Shown here: piece by piece, positions 11,330-19,568 of the stretch | How the letters are laid out: each line of letters starts with the position of its first letter | Numbering within the stretch: position 1 is the first letter of the stretch | Assembly (NCBI RefSeq): GCF_014353015.1 | Contig: NZ_CP060704.1 | Span: 1 to 64,000 of the forward strand | Length of the DNA: 64,000 nucleotides | From: Chitinimonas koreensis | GTDB taxonomy: Bacteria; Pseudomonadota; Gammaproteobacteria; Burkholderiales; Chitinimonadaceae | Direction of reading: 5' to 3' | Made by a program: the position numbers and the translations under genes | Notes under the pieces: model-generated | Database searches by the model: none | What the model saw: only the letters and a program-made list of their open reading frames with translations | What the model was told of the DNA's origin: nothing

Positions 11330-11351
11330 GCTTCGTGCTGGGATTGCAGCG

Positions 11352-11371
11352 GGCCGGCTGAAACGCCGGCC
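11352..11371 (+). terminator. Hairpin after the histidine kinase
   Basis: GGCCGGC-TGAAAC-GCCGGCC, a 7-bp GC stem that contains the restored stop codon (11359-11361). No T run follows, so termination efficiency is uncertain. Confidence 0.45.
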
Positions 11372-11376
11372 GGCCG

Positions 11377-11691
11377 CTAGTCCTGGTCCGAGCCGAACTG
11401 CATGGTGCCGCCGTCGACCACCGCGTCGCAGCGTTCGCAGCGATAGCTGTGATGGCCTTCGACGGTGGTCAGCCGGCTCTCGCCGCCGCAGCCGGGCCGG
11501 TCGCAGCGCGCGGCCGCCAGCCGGGCCAGGTAGTACGGCGCGATCAGCACGGTCGCCGCATAGCCGATGAAGCCGATCCAGCCCCATGGATCGGGCGGAT
11601 CGAAATAGACCAGCAGGCCGCCCAGGCCGAGGAACAGGCCGAAGCGGATGCCAAGGTGAAGCTGGCGGTGCTGCGCGATCGAGAGCGTCAT
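11377..11691 (-). CDS. Small membrane protein with C-terminal zinc ribbon
   Basis: Predicted 104-residue protein. It has two hydrophobic segments (about 12-30 and 37-60, the second being WIGFIGYAATVLIAPYYLA) and then a short cytosolic tail with two cysteine pairs (CDRPGCGG and CERC), which would bind a zinc ion. I do not recognise a named family. It stands alone on the minus strand, convergent with the histidine kinase gene; the corrected kinase stop (11361) lies 15 bases from its stop codon. The function is unknown. The membrane-plus-zinc-ribbon layout is the only supported statement. Confidence 0.6.
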   Translation of the reverse strand: MTLSIAQHRQLHLGIRFGLFLGLGGLLVYFDPPDPWGWIGFIGYAATVLIAPYYLARLAAARCDRPGCGGESRLTTVEGHHSYRCERCDAVVDGGTMQFGSDQD

Positions 11692-11766
11692 GGCGGTGGC
11701 CGGGATGTGCTGGCCTGCTTGTACGGCGCCGGCCCGGGCCTGCGCAAGCCCAAGTAGTACCGGCCG

Positions 11767-11796
11767 CGGCGCCGGGCAGAGCGATGCCCGGCGCCG
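11767..11796 (-). terminator. Strong hairpin after the cysteine hydrolase
   Basis: Perfect 12-bp stem CGGCGCCGGGCA / TGCCCGGCGCCG with a 6-base loop, 17 bases beyond the hydrolase stop on the minus strand. No T run is present, so it may act as an RNA 3' end protector or a bidirectional block. Confidence 0.5.
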
Positions 11797-11813
11797 TCGC
11801 CGGTCGCCGCCAG

Positions 11814-12356
11814 CTAGAACTGCACCGCCGCCGTTTCCACCACCCGCGCGAACGGCCCGTTCAGCGTCGCATTGTGATGGGCGACGATGGCCTGGGCCGG
11901 CAGCGCCGGCGTATCCATGCAGGTATGCGCGTCGGCCGGCAGGATGGGCCTGAAGCCGAGTTCGGCGGCGACGCGGCAGGTCGTGTCGATGCAGTACTGC
12001 GTCTTCATGCCGGCCACCACCAGTTCCCCGACGCCGGCGGCGGCCAGGCGCGCGGCGAGATCGGTGCCGAGGAAGCAGCTCGGCCGCGTCTTGTCGAATA
12101 CCGTGTCCGTCGCCGGGTCGAGGCCGAGTCCGGGCAGCAACTGCCAGAACGGGCTGCCGGCCGCGATCGGCGAGCCTTCCGGGCCGATGTGGCGGGCGGC
12201 GAAGATCGGCGCGCCGGCGGCGCGGGCACGGGCGATCAGCTGCTGCACCTTGGCCAGCACGCGCGGGCCTTGGTATGGCTGCTCGGGGCCATGATAAAGG
12301 CCGACCTGCATGTCGACGACCAGCAGGGCGATGCGCCCGGATGGAATGGCTTGCAC
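11814..12356 (-). CDS. Isochorismatase-family cysteine hydrolase
   Basis: Predicted 180-residue cytosolic hydrolase of the isochorismatase/nicotinamidase superfamily. Residues consistent with the catalytic set are visible: aspartate in LLVVDMQVG, lysine in the FDKTRPSCF stretch, and the nucleophilic cysteine in VAGMKTQYCIDTTCRVA. The start is taken as GTG 12356 because a GAGGAGA ribosome site sits 6 bases upstream; longer in-frame starts run through an apparent attenuator. The substrate is not predictable. An upstream short ORF, mutually exclusive hairpins and a palindromic operator suggest regulated expression. Confidence 0.82.
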   Translation of the reverse strand: MQAIPSGRIALLVVDMQVGLYHGPEQPYQGPRVLAKVQQLIARARAAGAPIFAARHIGPEGSPIAAGSPFWQLLPGLGLDPATDTVFDKTRPSCFLGTDLAARLAAAGVGELVVAGMKTQYCIDTTCRVAAELGFRPILPADAHTCMDTPALPAQAIVAHHNATLNGPFARVVETAAVQF

Positions 12357-12426
12357 GGGTTTCTCCTCGTATGAAGCCGGCGCGGACGGAGAAAGACGAA
12401 GGCCCCGTCCATCGCTGGCGGGCCTT
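12357..12426 (-). promoter_or_regulatory. Putative transcription attenuator before the cysteine hydrolase
   Basis: Read on the minus strand, AAGGCCC (12426-12420) can pair with GGGGCCTT (12406-12399) to form a terminator hairpin, followed by CGTCTTTCT. The segment CCCGCCAG (12422-12415), which supplies part of that stem, is an exact complement of CTGGCGGG (12474-12467) at the end of an upstream short ORF. Pairing of these two would block the terminator. This is the architecture of a leader-peptide attenuator. The structures are read directly from the sequence; regulation is inferred. Confidence 0.5.
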
Positions 12427-12460
12427 GGGTTGAATACGTGACGCTGCGCGCGTATCGACC

Positions 12461-12529
12461 TCACGACCCGCCAGGGGCGGTCGCGGTGGGGGTCGAGGTG
12501 ATGGGGGCGGCGTGCATGGCGAAGATCAT
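12461..12529 (-). CDS. Putative leader peptide of the attenuator
   Basis: A 22-codon ORF (MIFAMHAAPITSTPTATAPGGS) ends 35 bases before the terminator stem. If transcription starts from the TTGACA at 12554-12549, translation would more likely begin at the internal ATG at 12517 (18 codons, MHAAPITSTPTATAPGGS). The peptide is rich in Ala, Thr and Pro. No good ribosome site is visible, so it may be leaderless or may not be translated. Its last codons overlap the antiterminator strand, as expected for ribosome-controlled attenuation. Confidence 0.35.
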   Translation of the reverse strand: MIFAMHAAPITSTPTATAPGGS

Positions 12530-12535
12530 GATGGG

Positions 12536-12554
12536 ATACCGATCAGTATGTCAA
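12536..12554 (-). promoter_or_regulatory. Promoter -35 with overlapping palindromic operator
   Basis: ATACCGATCAGTAT (12536-12549) is a 14-bp near-palindrome (one mismatched pair), the kind of site used by TetR- or MarR-type repressors. It abuts TTGACA on the minus strand (12554-12549), a perfect -35 hexamer. The -10 at 17-bp spacing is poor. No regulator gene lies next to it. The rest of the 12357-12729 gap, toward the plus-strand gene, shows no further signal. Confidence 0.45.
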
Positions 12555-12729
12555 ATGGCTGCCACCTTGCCGGAAATTCGGAATGCAGATCGCACCGCCG
12601 AAAGCGCAAGGGCATTGGGCAATCGTGCCGGTAGACGAGTCGTCCTATGACCTTGGTATAAGCCGTATCATCGGAGGAAATCCGGCATCGCCGCATCCGG
12701 CTCGGCCCCTTACCCCATTGCCTTAGAAC

Positions 12730-14222
12730 ATGTCGCTCGTATCTCGCTGGAATCCCTACGGCCCCTACCGCAAGATTCTGTTCATCGGACTGGCACCGCT
12801 GGTGTGCTGGTGTAGCGTGGCCGCCGCGGCATTCGGCGTGGCTGGCGCGATGGCGTCCTCGCTGTTTACCTTGGTGATCGGCCTGCTGGTACTGCCGTAC
12901 GGGCCGCTGGTCGCCTGGCTCTGGAGCGGGCTGGCGACGAGGCGATTCGCCAGGTGGCGCGCGGCGTTTGCACTGCTCGTCCCGCTCTGGCTCGGGCTGC
13001 GCCTTTCGCAGTATTGGGCCCTGTCCCTGCCTTCCGAACGGTTATCGATGCATCGACTGTTCGAGCTCGGAGGGGCATCGTGCCGGGCTTGCAGGCCTTG
13101 CTCCAGCTGCAGCCACAGGCAATCTCCACCTCGATGCTGCTCGGTGCCTGCCTGGCTTTGCTACCGCTGGCCGTCATCCTGGGCCTGGCCAAGCTGTTCG
13201 ACTCGCCGCTCGCGTCGTCCCTGACGGTCCCACCGGCCCCGATCCGTTTACCGGGCCTGCTTGTCATCGCCCTGCTGTGGCTGGGCTCGATCGCCGGACT
13301 GTCGCTGGCGGTGGCGGCGGTCGACGATTTCAAGGCCGAGGTGGCGGAGCGGGCCCGGCAGCGGGATTTCGAGCGGGAATACCTGGCCGGCCAGACGGGC
13401 AATTCATTCGTCGTCGCCTTCTGCCATGGTCGCCTGGGCGAGGCGCGGTCCCTGCTGATGCAGCGGCCGCAATGGGGCGACGCGGCCGCGCTGACCCATT
13501 TGGGCCGGCATTGCCTGGCACCCGCCGATGGCCGAAGCGGCTTCGATCCGGCCCGCCTCGACCTGCTGGTCGAGGCGCTGGCGGCCGAGGAGCGACGTGC
13601 CGGCAGCATGGACAGCGCCGATTGTCCGGCGTTGCGTACCGCCTTGGTTCGCCGGCTCGGCAGTTGGGATCCGATGGGTACTTTTCGGCGCTTTCACCGG
13701 TATGACTTGTCGCTGCGTTGTCGCGATCGCCAGGAAGATCCGCCGGCACCGCTATGGTGGGTGCCGTTCTCGTCCAACGTCGCCTATTCCGGCGCGCCGC
13801 TGATGCCATCGGCTGCCGATTTCGCCGAATTCGAAACGCTGGGCATCGACCTGCGCGAGACCGATGCTTTAGGACACACCTTTCTGACCGCTGGCCTGGC
13901 CCACCAGCTCGATGGCCAGGCTTTGCGCGATCTGCTCGACCGCGGCCTGCCATCCGCTCTGCGGCAAGGGCCGCCGGTCTCGCCCGCGGTACCCGATCTG
14001 GCGGTGGAACTGATGTATCGCCGTTTCGGCTGGCAACAGGCCAAGACCACGCCGGCCGACCTGGCCGTCATGTTGGAGCGGGTGGGCGAGCCGACGGCCG
14101 CGCAATTGGCGCAGGCCCGGCTCGACGTGTCGGGCCTGCGCAATCTCGGACTCGATCGGGAGCGGGCAACTGCCTTGGCCGACTATCTGGCCGAGCATGG
14201 CATCCACCTGGCTGAACGATGA
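12730..14222 (+). CDS. Polytopic membrane protein with ankyrin-like C-terminus (frameshifted in this sequence)
   Basis: Two overlapping reading frames together describe one 497-residue protein. The first frame opens at ATG 12730 and holds about three transmembrane segments. It is lost at the GGGG run at 13072-13075; one added G joins it to the second frame, which adds two more membrane segments (MLLGACLALLPLAVILGLAK and LLVIALLWLGSIAGLSLAVA). A cytosolic region of about 300 residues follows. Its tail (ETLGIDLRETDALGHTFLTA) resembles single ankyrin-type repeats. No named family is recognised and it is not in an operon. The deletion could be a sequence error or a true loss of function. Confidence 0.55.
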
Positions 14223-14270
14223 CGGGAGGCCCGCTACGCCGGCCGGTCGTACCGAAACGGCGCGGGCCGA

Positions 14271-14660
14271 TCAGCCGGCCGGCTGCACCAGGTTGATCAG
14301 GTTGCCGCAGCCGTCTTCGAACAGCACGGCGGTGATCGGCCCCATGGCGCGCGGCTCGCTGCGGAAGCGCACGCCGCGGGCGAGCAGGCGTTCGTATTCG
14401 GCGGCGATGTCGTGGGTGATGAAGGCGGTGGCCGGGATGCCGGCCTCGTACAGCGCCTGCTGGTAGACGCGTGCCGGCTCGAAGCCGATCGGTTCCAGCA
14501 CCAGCTCGACGCCGGCCACGCCTTCGGGCGAGCTGACGGTCAGCCAGCGGAACGGACCCATCGGCAGGTCGGTGTGTTTTTCGAAGCCCAGCACCTCGGT
14601 ATAGAAGCGCAGGGCGCGTTCCTGATCGTCGACCGGGATGCTGGCCAGCTTGATCTGCAT
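14271..14660 (-). CDS. VOC-family (glyoxalase-like) protein
   Basis: Predicted 129-residue protein of the vicinal-oxygen-chelate fold. It starts MQIKLASIPVDDQERALRFY, a typical first VOC strand-helix, and carries FEDGCGNLINLVQP near the end, the normal last metal-site region. Such proteins act as dioxygenases, lyases or bleomycin-type resistance proteins; the substrate is unknown. It is the last gene of the ArsR-SRPBCC-VOC-VOC run, but an intrinsic terminator lies between it and the previous gene, so it may be expressed at a lower level or from its own promoter. Confidence 0.82.
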   Translation of the reverse strand: MQIKLASIPVDDQERALRFYTEVLGFEKHTDLPMGPFRWLTVSSPEGVAGVELVLEPIGFEPARVYQQALYEAGIPATAFITHDIAAEYERLLARGVRFRSEPRAMGPITAVLFEDGCGNLINLVQPAG

Positions 14661-14723
14661 GATTGCCTTCCTGTTCGAAGGGGCCGCCCGCCGGAGCGGC
14701 CGGGCGAAGCCGAGCGAAAGAAA

Positions 14724-14744
14724 GGGACGGCACCGTGCCGTCCC
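14724..14744 (-). terminator. Intrinsic terminator between the two VOC genes
   Basis: GGGACGGCA-CCG-TGCCGTCCC, at least 9 bp of perfect stem, followed on the minus strand by TTTCTTTC. It lies about 30 bases after the stop of the upstream VOC gene. Confidence 0.75.
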
Positions 14745-14772
14745 CTGCCTGCCGTGCGATGCCGCCTGCCGG

Positions 14773-15267
14773 TCAGCCCTGGCTTTCGCCGCAGCCGCCG
14801 TCCGGGTTGGCGGCGAACATGGCGGCCACGCGCTTCTGCATCTCCTCGGCGCTGACGTCCTCGACATGGGTCGAGATCATCCACTTGTGGCCGAACGGAT
14901 CGGTGATCGAGCCGCTGCGATCGCCCCAGAACTGGTTCTGCACCGGCATGGTGATGGTGGCGCCGGCCTGCTCGGCCTTCGCCACCACGGCGTCGGCATC
15001 GTCGAAGTACAGCACCATGGTGGAGGCCGAGTTGCCGATGGTGGTCGGGCTCAGCGCGCCCCACTGCGGCGATTCCTCGCTCAGCATGATGGGCGCCGCG
15101 CCGATCTTGAGCTCGGCGTGCATGACCTTGCCGTCGGGCGTCGGCATGCGCATCACTTCGACGGCGCCGAAGGCCTGCTTGTAGAACTCGATGGCCCGGT
15201 CGGCGCCGGACACGGTGAGATAGGCGATACCGCCCTCGTAGCCTTCGGGAATGGGTTTGACGCTCAT
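14773..15267 (-). CDS. PhnB-like VOC-family protein
   Basis: Predicted 164-residue VOC protein of the PhnB-like type (YLTVSGADRAIEFYKQAFGA near the start, ITDPFGHKWMISTHVEDVS late). It has a strong AGGAGG ribosome site before ATG 15267. The start of VSAEEMQKRVAA matches the usual PhnB-like C-terminal helix. It follows the SRPBCC gene at 61 bp in an operon led by an ArsR regulator, a common bacterial grouping whose physiological role is poorly defined. The substrate is not predictable. Confidence 0.85.
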   Translation of the reverse strand: MSVKPIPEGYEGGIAYLTVSGADRAIEFYKQAFGAVEVMRMPTPDGKVMHAELKIGAAPIMLSEESPQWGALSPTTIGNSASTMVLYFDDADAVVAKAEQAGATITMPVQNQFWGDRSGSITDPFGHKWMISTHVEDVSAEEMQKRVAAMFAANPDGGCGESQG

Positions 15268-15328
15268 GTCGACCTCCTGGTTTTGGGGATGGATTCGGTC
15301 CGGCCGCGCGCGGCGGCCAGCCCTTGGT

Positions 15329-15802
15329 TTAGACCATGCCGGCCAGATGCGCTTCGAGCCGATCCATGGTCTGCCGGCCGCCTTCGATGGCGCCGTACTG
15401 CTCGACCACCCGCGTGCGTTCGGCCGCGGTGGCGAACAGCGTGCGCATGGTGAGGCGGGTTTGACCATCTTCGTCGGCGAACGTCACCGTGACGTCGAAC
15501 TGCATGCCGCCGGTCTCGACGTCGTCGCTGTGCCGGTAGCGCAGCAGCCGGCCGGGTACGACCTCGTCGTAGTCGATCCGGTTCGGGTAGTCGACGCCGT
15601 CCGGCCCGTGCATCACGAAGCGCCAGACGCCGCCTTCGCGCACTTCCATCTCGCTGATGGTGTTGCTGAAGCCGGTCGGTCCCCACCACCGGGCGATGTG
15701 GGCGGGGTCTGTCCAGGCCTGCCAGACCAGCGCCGGCGGGGCCTTCAGCAGGCGGGTGATGACGATTTCACGGTCGGCGGTGTCGCTGGCGGGGGTGGTC
15801 AT
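15329..15802 (-). CDS. SRPBCC (AHSA1-type) protein
   Basis: Predicted 157-residue START-like protein of the activator-of-Hsp90 AHSA1 group. It has the characteristic IVITRLLKAPPALVWQAWTD opening, WWGPTGFSN, and a C-terminal GGRQTMDRLEAHLAGM helix. These small hydrophobic-pocket proteins are usually linked to ArsR-type regulators, as here. It is the second gene of the operon (60 bp after the arsR-like gene). The ligand is unknown. Confidence 0.88.
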   Translation of the reverse strand: MTTPASDTADREIVITRLLKAPPALVWQAWTDPAHIARWWGPTGFSNTISEMEVREGGVWRFVMHGPDGVDYPNRIDYDEVVPGRLLRYRHSDDVETGGMQFDVTVTFADEDGQTRLTMRTLFATAAERTRVVEQYGAIEGGRQTMDRLEAHLAGMV

Positions 15803-15862
15803 GGCAGGTCTCCTCGGGTTCGTCCGATGGTCGGGAAAGTTGGAAGCATTGCGGCTAGGTCT

Positions 15863-16219
15863 TCAGGGCCGGCCGGGATCGTCGCCCCGGTCGTCCCGGG
15901 CCCGCAGTTCGCGCAGGTAGTCGTCGAGCCGGTCCAGCCGCTGTTCCCAGAACTGGCGGTATTGCGCCAGCCAGTCCGACACCTCGCGCAAGGGCGTGGC
16001 CTCGAGCTTGCATGGCCGCCACTGGGCCTGCCGGCCCTGGCTGATCAGGCCGGCGCGCTGCAGCACCTTGAGGTGCTTGGTGACGGCGGGCAGGCTGATC
16101 TCGAACGGTTCGGCCAGTTCCTTCACCGAGGTCTCGCCGAGCGACAGCCGAGCCAGGATGGCCCGGCGGGTCGGATCGGCCAGCGCGGCGAAGGTGGCGC
16201 TGAGGGGGTCGGTCGGCAT
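15863..16219 (-). CDS. ArsR-family transcriptional regulator
   Basis: Predicted 118-residue winged-helix repressor. The family pattern is clear: FAALADPTRRAILARLSLGE, then a recognition helix in ISLPAVTKHLKVLQRAGLIS. The metal-binding CxCxxC of arsenic sensors is absent, so it belongs to the non-metal group paired with SRPBCC proteins. It is first in its operon, so it likely represses itself and the three downstream genes through the AT-rich palindrome just upstream. Confidence 0.88.
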   Translation of the reverse strand: MPTDPLSATFAALADPTRRAILARLSLGETSVKELAEPFEISLPAVTKHLKVLQRAGLISQGRQAQWRPCKLEATPLREVSDWLAQYRQFWEQRLDRLDDYLRELRARDDRGDDPGRP

Positions 16220-16235
16220 CGAACAATACCATCTG

Positions 16236-16245
16236 GTTAATTAAC
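16236..16245. promoter_or_regulatory. Palindrome GTTAATTAAC, candidate ArsR operator
   Basis: A perfect 10-bp palindrome lies in a 40-bp AT-rich island (16221-16260) just upstream of the ArsR-type gene, in otherwise GC-rich DNA. The position fits an autoregulatory operator. The remaining bases up to the helicase start at 16509 show nothing else that I can name. Confidence 0.5.
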
Positions 16246-16508
16246 TTATCGGTAAAGTATGACTCGGCCGGCGGCCTGTCAAGGCGCTTCGCCGGATCGG
16301 CGCCGAGCGGTGTGCGGTGCCGGCCGGGCTGCCGAGCACTGGCCGAGATGCGAACGAGAAGCGCCGATCTTCCCTGTCGGCCCGCGGCGGCTCTCCTTCG
16401 TTCCTCCCGTTTCGAGACTCGAAACGGACTTGGCCTTCGACGAAACCCGCCATGCTCGCTGCCGCTCTGACGGATAATCCGGCCCATTCTTCCCTGCTGC
16501 CGCCTTCG

Positions 16509-18485
16509 ATGACCGACACCGCCCTGCCCAATGCCGAATCCACCGCCCTCGACGACTACCTGGCCGCCCAGCGCGCCAGCCTGGTCACCACCGACGGCAG
16601 CTATGCCGTATCGGTGCACGGCGAGATCGTGGTCGGCAAGCGGGTGGTGCCCTACCACCTGGTGCCGGACGAGGGCTTCCTCGGCAAGGTGGCCAAGTGG
16701 CGGCGGCTCGATGCGGCCGAGCGCTTCGCGCTGCTGCAGGAACGCTGGAACGATGCCGCCCGGCTCAAGCTCGAGACCCAGCTGCTGCGCTGCGCCGAGA
16801 CGGTGACGGCCACCGCGCGCCAGTTCGAGCTCGACCCGAGCAGCGCGCTGCATGCCTTCGTCGCCAAGTACGAGCTGGCGCGGCTGCGCTGCATCGTGGC
16901 ATTGGACCGGATCGAGGCCGCCAAGGGCACGCGCGCCGCCAGCCGCCGCGCCGACCTGACCCACGAGGCGGTCAACCTGTCGCGCTATCCCGAATCGTTC
17001 CACGTGGCACAAGGCATGAAGCGCCACTTCATCGCCGTGCTCGGCCCGACCAATTCGGGCAAGACCCACGCGGCGATGGAGCACCTGGCCAAGGCGAAAT
17101 CGGGCGTCTACCTGGCGCCGCTGCGGCTCCTGGCGCTGGAGAACTACAACCGCCTGCTCGATGCCGGCGTGGCGGTGAGCTTGGTCACCGGCGAGCAGCG
17201 CAAGCTGCATCCGGACGCCACCCACGTCGCCAGCACGGTGGAGATGCTGAACCCCAACCGGCCGATCGAGGTGGCGGTGATCGACGAGATCCAGCTGCTC
17301 GACGACCCGGACCGCGGCGCGGCCTGGACCGCCGCGGTGTGCGGCGTGCCGGCCAATACCATCTACCTGCTCGGCGCGCTGGAGGCGCGCGAGGCGATCG
17401 AGGCGCTGGTCGGCCGGGTCGGCGGCACGCTCGAGGTGCGCACGCTGCAGCGCAAGTCGCCGCTGGAGCTGGAGAAGCAGCCGCTCGGCTCGCTGAAGAA
17501 CCTCAAGCCCGGCGACGTGCTGATCGCCTTTTCGCGCCGCGAGGTGCTGAACTGGCGCGACCAGGTGATGGCCGAGGGCTACGCGGTGTCGGCCATCTAC
17601 GGCAACCTGTCGCCCGAGGTGCGGCAGGCGCAGGCCGAGCGCTTCATCGAAGGCGAGACCCAGATCGTGGTCGGCACCGACGCGATCGGCATGGGCCTGA
17701 ACACGCCGGCGCGGCGGGTGATCTTCACCACCGCCAACAAGTGGGACGGCTATGCCGAGGGCACCATCGCCGCCGCGCTGGCCAAGCAGATCGCCGGCCG
17801 CGCCGGCCGCTACGGCGAGCATGCCGCCGGCTACGTGGCCGGGCTCGACTTCGCCACCCACAAGACCATCGGCGCGCTGCTCAAGGCCAAGCTCGAGCAA
17901 CTGCCCGACAGCGGCTTCTTCGTCGCACCCAACCTCGACTACCTGCAGCAGATCTCGGCCGCCACCGGCGAGACCCGGCTGCATGCGCTGCTCGAGCTGT
18001 TCACCAAGCACATCAACGTGCACGACGAATTCTTCCTGCCGGCCAACCTCAGCGAGCAGATGGAGAAGGCGCGCTGGCTCGACACCCTGACGCTGTCGCT
18101 GGAGGACCGCTTCACGCTGAGCCTGTGCCCGATCTCGACCAAGATCCCGCTGCTGGAACACGCGCTGCAGGACTGGGCGCGGGCCCGCGCCGCCAAGAAG
18201 CGCGCGCCGCTGCTGCGCATGGACGGCGTGATGGGCCGCAACGAGCTGCAGTACTACGAAGACACCTGCAAGCTCTACTCGGCCTACGCCTGGCTCGGCT
18301 ACCGCATGCCGGACACCTTCCCCGACGAGGAGCTGGCGCAGTCGCTGATGAAGTCGACCTCGGAAACGATCGACCGGCTGCTGACCATGCGCAACAGCCA
18401 GCAGCGCAAGGGCGGCCGCGGCGGCAAGGACGGCGGCGGGCCGCAGCGGACCCGGCGCGGCGGCAGCAAGTCCGGCTGGCGCTAG
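16509..18485 (+). CDS. SUV3-like superfamily 2 RNA helicase
   Basis: Predicted 658-residue helicase resembling mitochondrial SUV3. It has Walker A GPTNSGKTHAA (about residue 180), the SUV3-type motif II VIDEIQLLDD, and motif VI QIAGRAGRYGEH. A helical C-terminal region (NLDYLQQISAATGETRLHAL) precedes a basic Gly/Arg-rich tail (RKGGRGGKDGGG) likely to bind RNA. In mitochondria this helicase works with an exoribonuclease in RNA decay. Here it stands alone, though an RNase II-family enzyme is encoded at 56517. The start was set at MTDTALPN; longer in-frame starts lack family support. Confidence 0.85.
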   Translation: MTDTALPNAESTALDDYLAAQRASLVTTDGSYAVSVHGEIVVGKRVVPYHLVPDEGFLGKVAKWRRLDAAERFALLQERWNDAARLKLETQLLRCAETVTATARQFELDPSSALHAFVAKYELARLRCIVALDRIEAAKGTRAASRRADLTHEAVNLSRYPESFHVAQGMKRHFIAVLGPTNSGKTHAAMEHLAKAKSGVYLAPLRLLALENYNRLLDAGVAVSLVTGEQRKLHPDATHVASTVEMLNPNRPIEVAVIDEIQLLDDPDRGAAWTAAVCGVPANTIYLLGALEAREAIEALVGRVGGTLEVRTLQRKSPLELEKQPLGSLKNLKPGDVLIAFSRREVLNWRDQVMAEGYAVSAIYGNLSPEVRQAQAERFIEGETQIVVGTDAIGMGLNTPARRVIFTTANKWDGYAEGTIAAALAKQIAGRAGRYGEHAAGYVAGLDFATHKTIGALLKAKLEQLPDSGFFVAPNLDYLQQISAATGETRLHALLELFTKHINVHDEFFLPANLSEQMEKARWLDTLTLSLEDRFTLSLCPISTKIPLLEHALQDWARARAAKKRAPLLRMDGVMGRNELQYYEDTCKLYSAYAWLGYRMPDTFPDEELAQSLMKSTSETIDRLLTMRNSQQRKGGRGGKDGGGPQRTRRGGSKSGWR

Positions 18486-18494
18486 CGCTGTGCG

Positions 18495-18516
18495 GGGCCG
18501 CCGGCCACGGCGGCCC
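18495..18516. terminator. Hairpin between convergent helicase and LysR genes
   Basis: GGGCCGCC-GGCCAC-GGCGGCCC, an 8-bp stem within the 39-bp convergent spacer, with no T run. It is suitable as a shared transcription barrier. Confidence 0.5.
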
Positions 18517-18524
18517 GCGTCGAC

Positions 18525-19430
18525 CTACCGATCCCACGGCGCGACGCCGCCGAACGCTTCCGCCAGGAAGTCGATCATCGCCCTCACCTTGGCGCTCAGG
18601 TGGCGCCGGCTCGGATAGACCGCCAGCACGTCGATGTCGGGCAGGCCGTAGCCCGGCAGCACCGGCACCAGCCGGCCGGCGCGCAGGTCCTCGCCGATCA
18701 GGAAGGTCGGCTGCCAGATGATGCCGAGCCCGGCCAGCGCGGCCGCGCGCGCGGTGTCGCCGTTGTTGCAGTGCATGCGGCACTTCACCTTGGTCGGATG
18801 GCGCTGGCCGGCCTGGTCGACCAGCTGCCATTCGTCGCCGCTGCTTGAATAGCTGTAGCCGATGCAGTCGTGCTCGCGCAATTGCGCCGGCGTGGCCGGC
18901 ATGCCGCGCCGCGCCAGGTAGTCCGGCGCCGCGCAGACCACGTTGCGCGAGGTGGCCAGCTTGCGTGCCGGGTTGGCGCTGGAGCCGGCGCGCGAGATGC
19001 GGATCGCCAGGTCGTAGCCCTCCTCGACGATGTCGACCACCCGGTCGATCAGCGCGATCTCCAGTTCGACCTCGGGATGGCGCTGCATGAAGGCCGGCCA
19101 CAGCGGCGCCAGCTGCAGCACGCCGAAACTCAGCGGCGCGTTGATGCGCAGCTTGCCGCGCGGCCGCAGCGCGCTGGCCGAGACCAGCGTCTCGATCTCG
19201 GCGAAATCGTCGAGCAATGCCTTGCCGCGTTCGTACAGCGCCTCGCCGCTCTCGGTCAGCGACAGCCGGCGCGAGCTGCGGTTGAGCAGGCGGGTGCCTA
19301 GGTGCGCCTCCAGCTCGTTCACATAGCGCGTCACATTGGCCGGCGAGGTGTCCAGCGCGTCGGCGGCCCGGCTGAAGCTGCCGCGGGCGACCACGGCGAC
19401 GAAGACTTCGAAGGCGCGCAGGCGGTCCAT
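18525..19430 (-). CDS. LysR-family transcriptional regulator
   Basis: Predicted 301-residue LysR regulator. The N-terminal helix-turn-helix (FVAVVARGSFSRAADALDTS) is followed by the linker helix and a ligand-binding domain (PLSFGVLQLAPLWPAFMQRH), of the group that often controls neighbouring oxidoreductases. It is divergent from the SDR gene (138-bp spacer with a TTGACA at 19487-19492 but no good -10). It probably regulates that gene and itself. The effector is unknown. Confidence 0.92.
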   Translation of the reverse strand: MDRLRAFEVFVAVVARGSFSRAADALDTSPANVTRYVNELEAHLGTRLLNRSSRRLSLTESGEALYERGKALLDDFAEIETLVSASALRPRGKLRINAPLSFGVLQLAPLWPAFMQRHPEVELEIALIDRVVDIVEEGYDLAIRISRAGSSANPARKLATSRNVVCAAPDYLARRGMPATPAQLREHDCIGYSYSSSGDEWQLVDQAGQRHPTKVKCRMHCNNGDTARAAALAGLGIIWQPTFLIGEDLRAGRLVPVLPGYGLPDIDVLAVYPSRRHLSAKVRAMIDFLAEAFGGVAPWDR

Positions 19431-19568
19431 GCCATTCCCCGATCGTTTACAAAAGCTGAAAGTACCGAGCAGTTTCGCTGCCTTCATTGACAGATGGCTG
19501 AAGCATACAGTGCATCCATCGCGCGCCGCAGTGGCGCCGACCCCTTCAGCCAAACAAGGAGTTCCACC

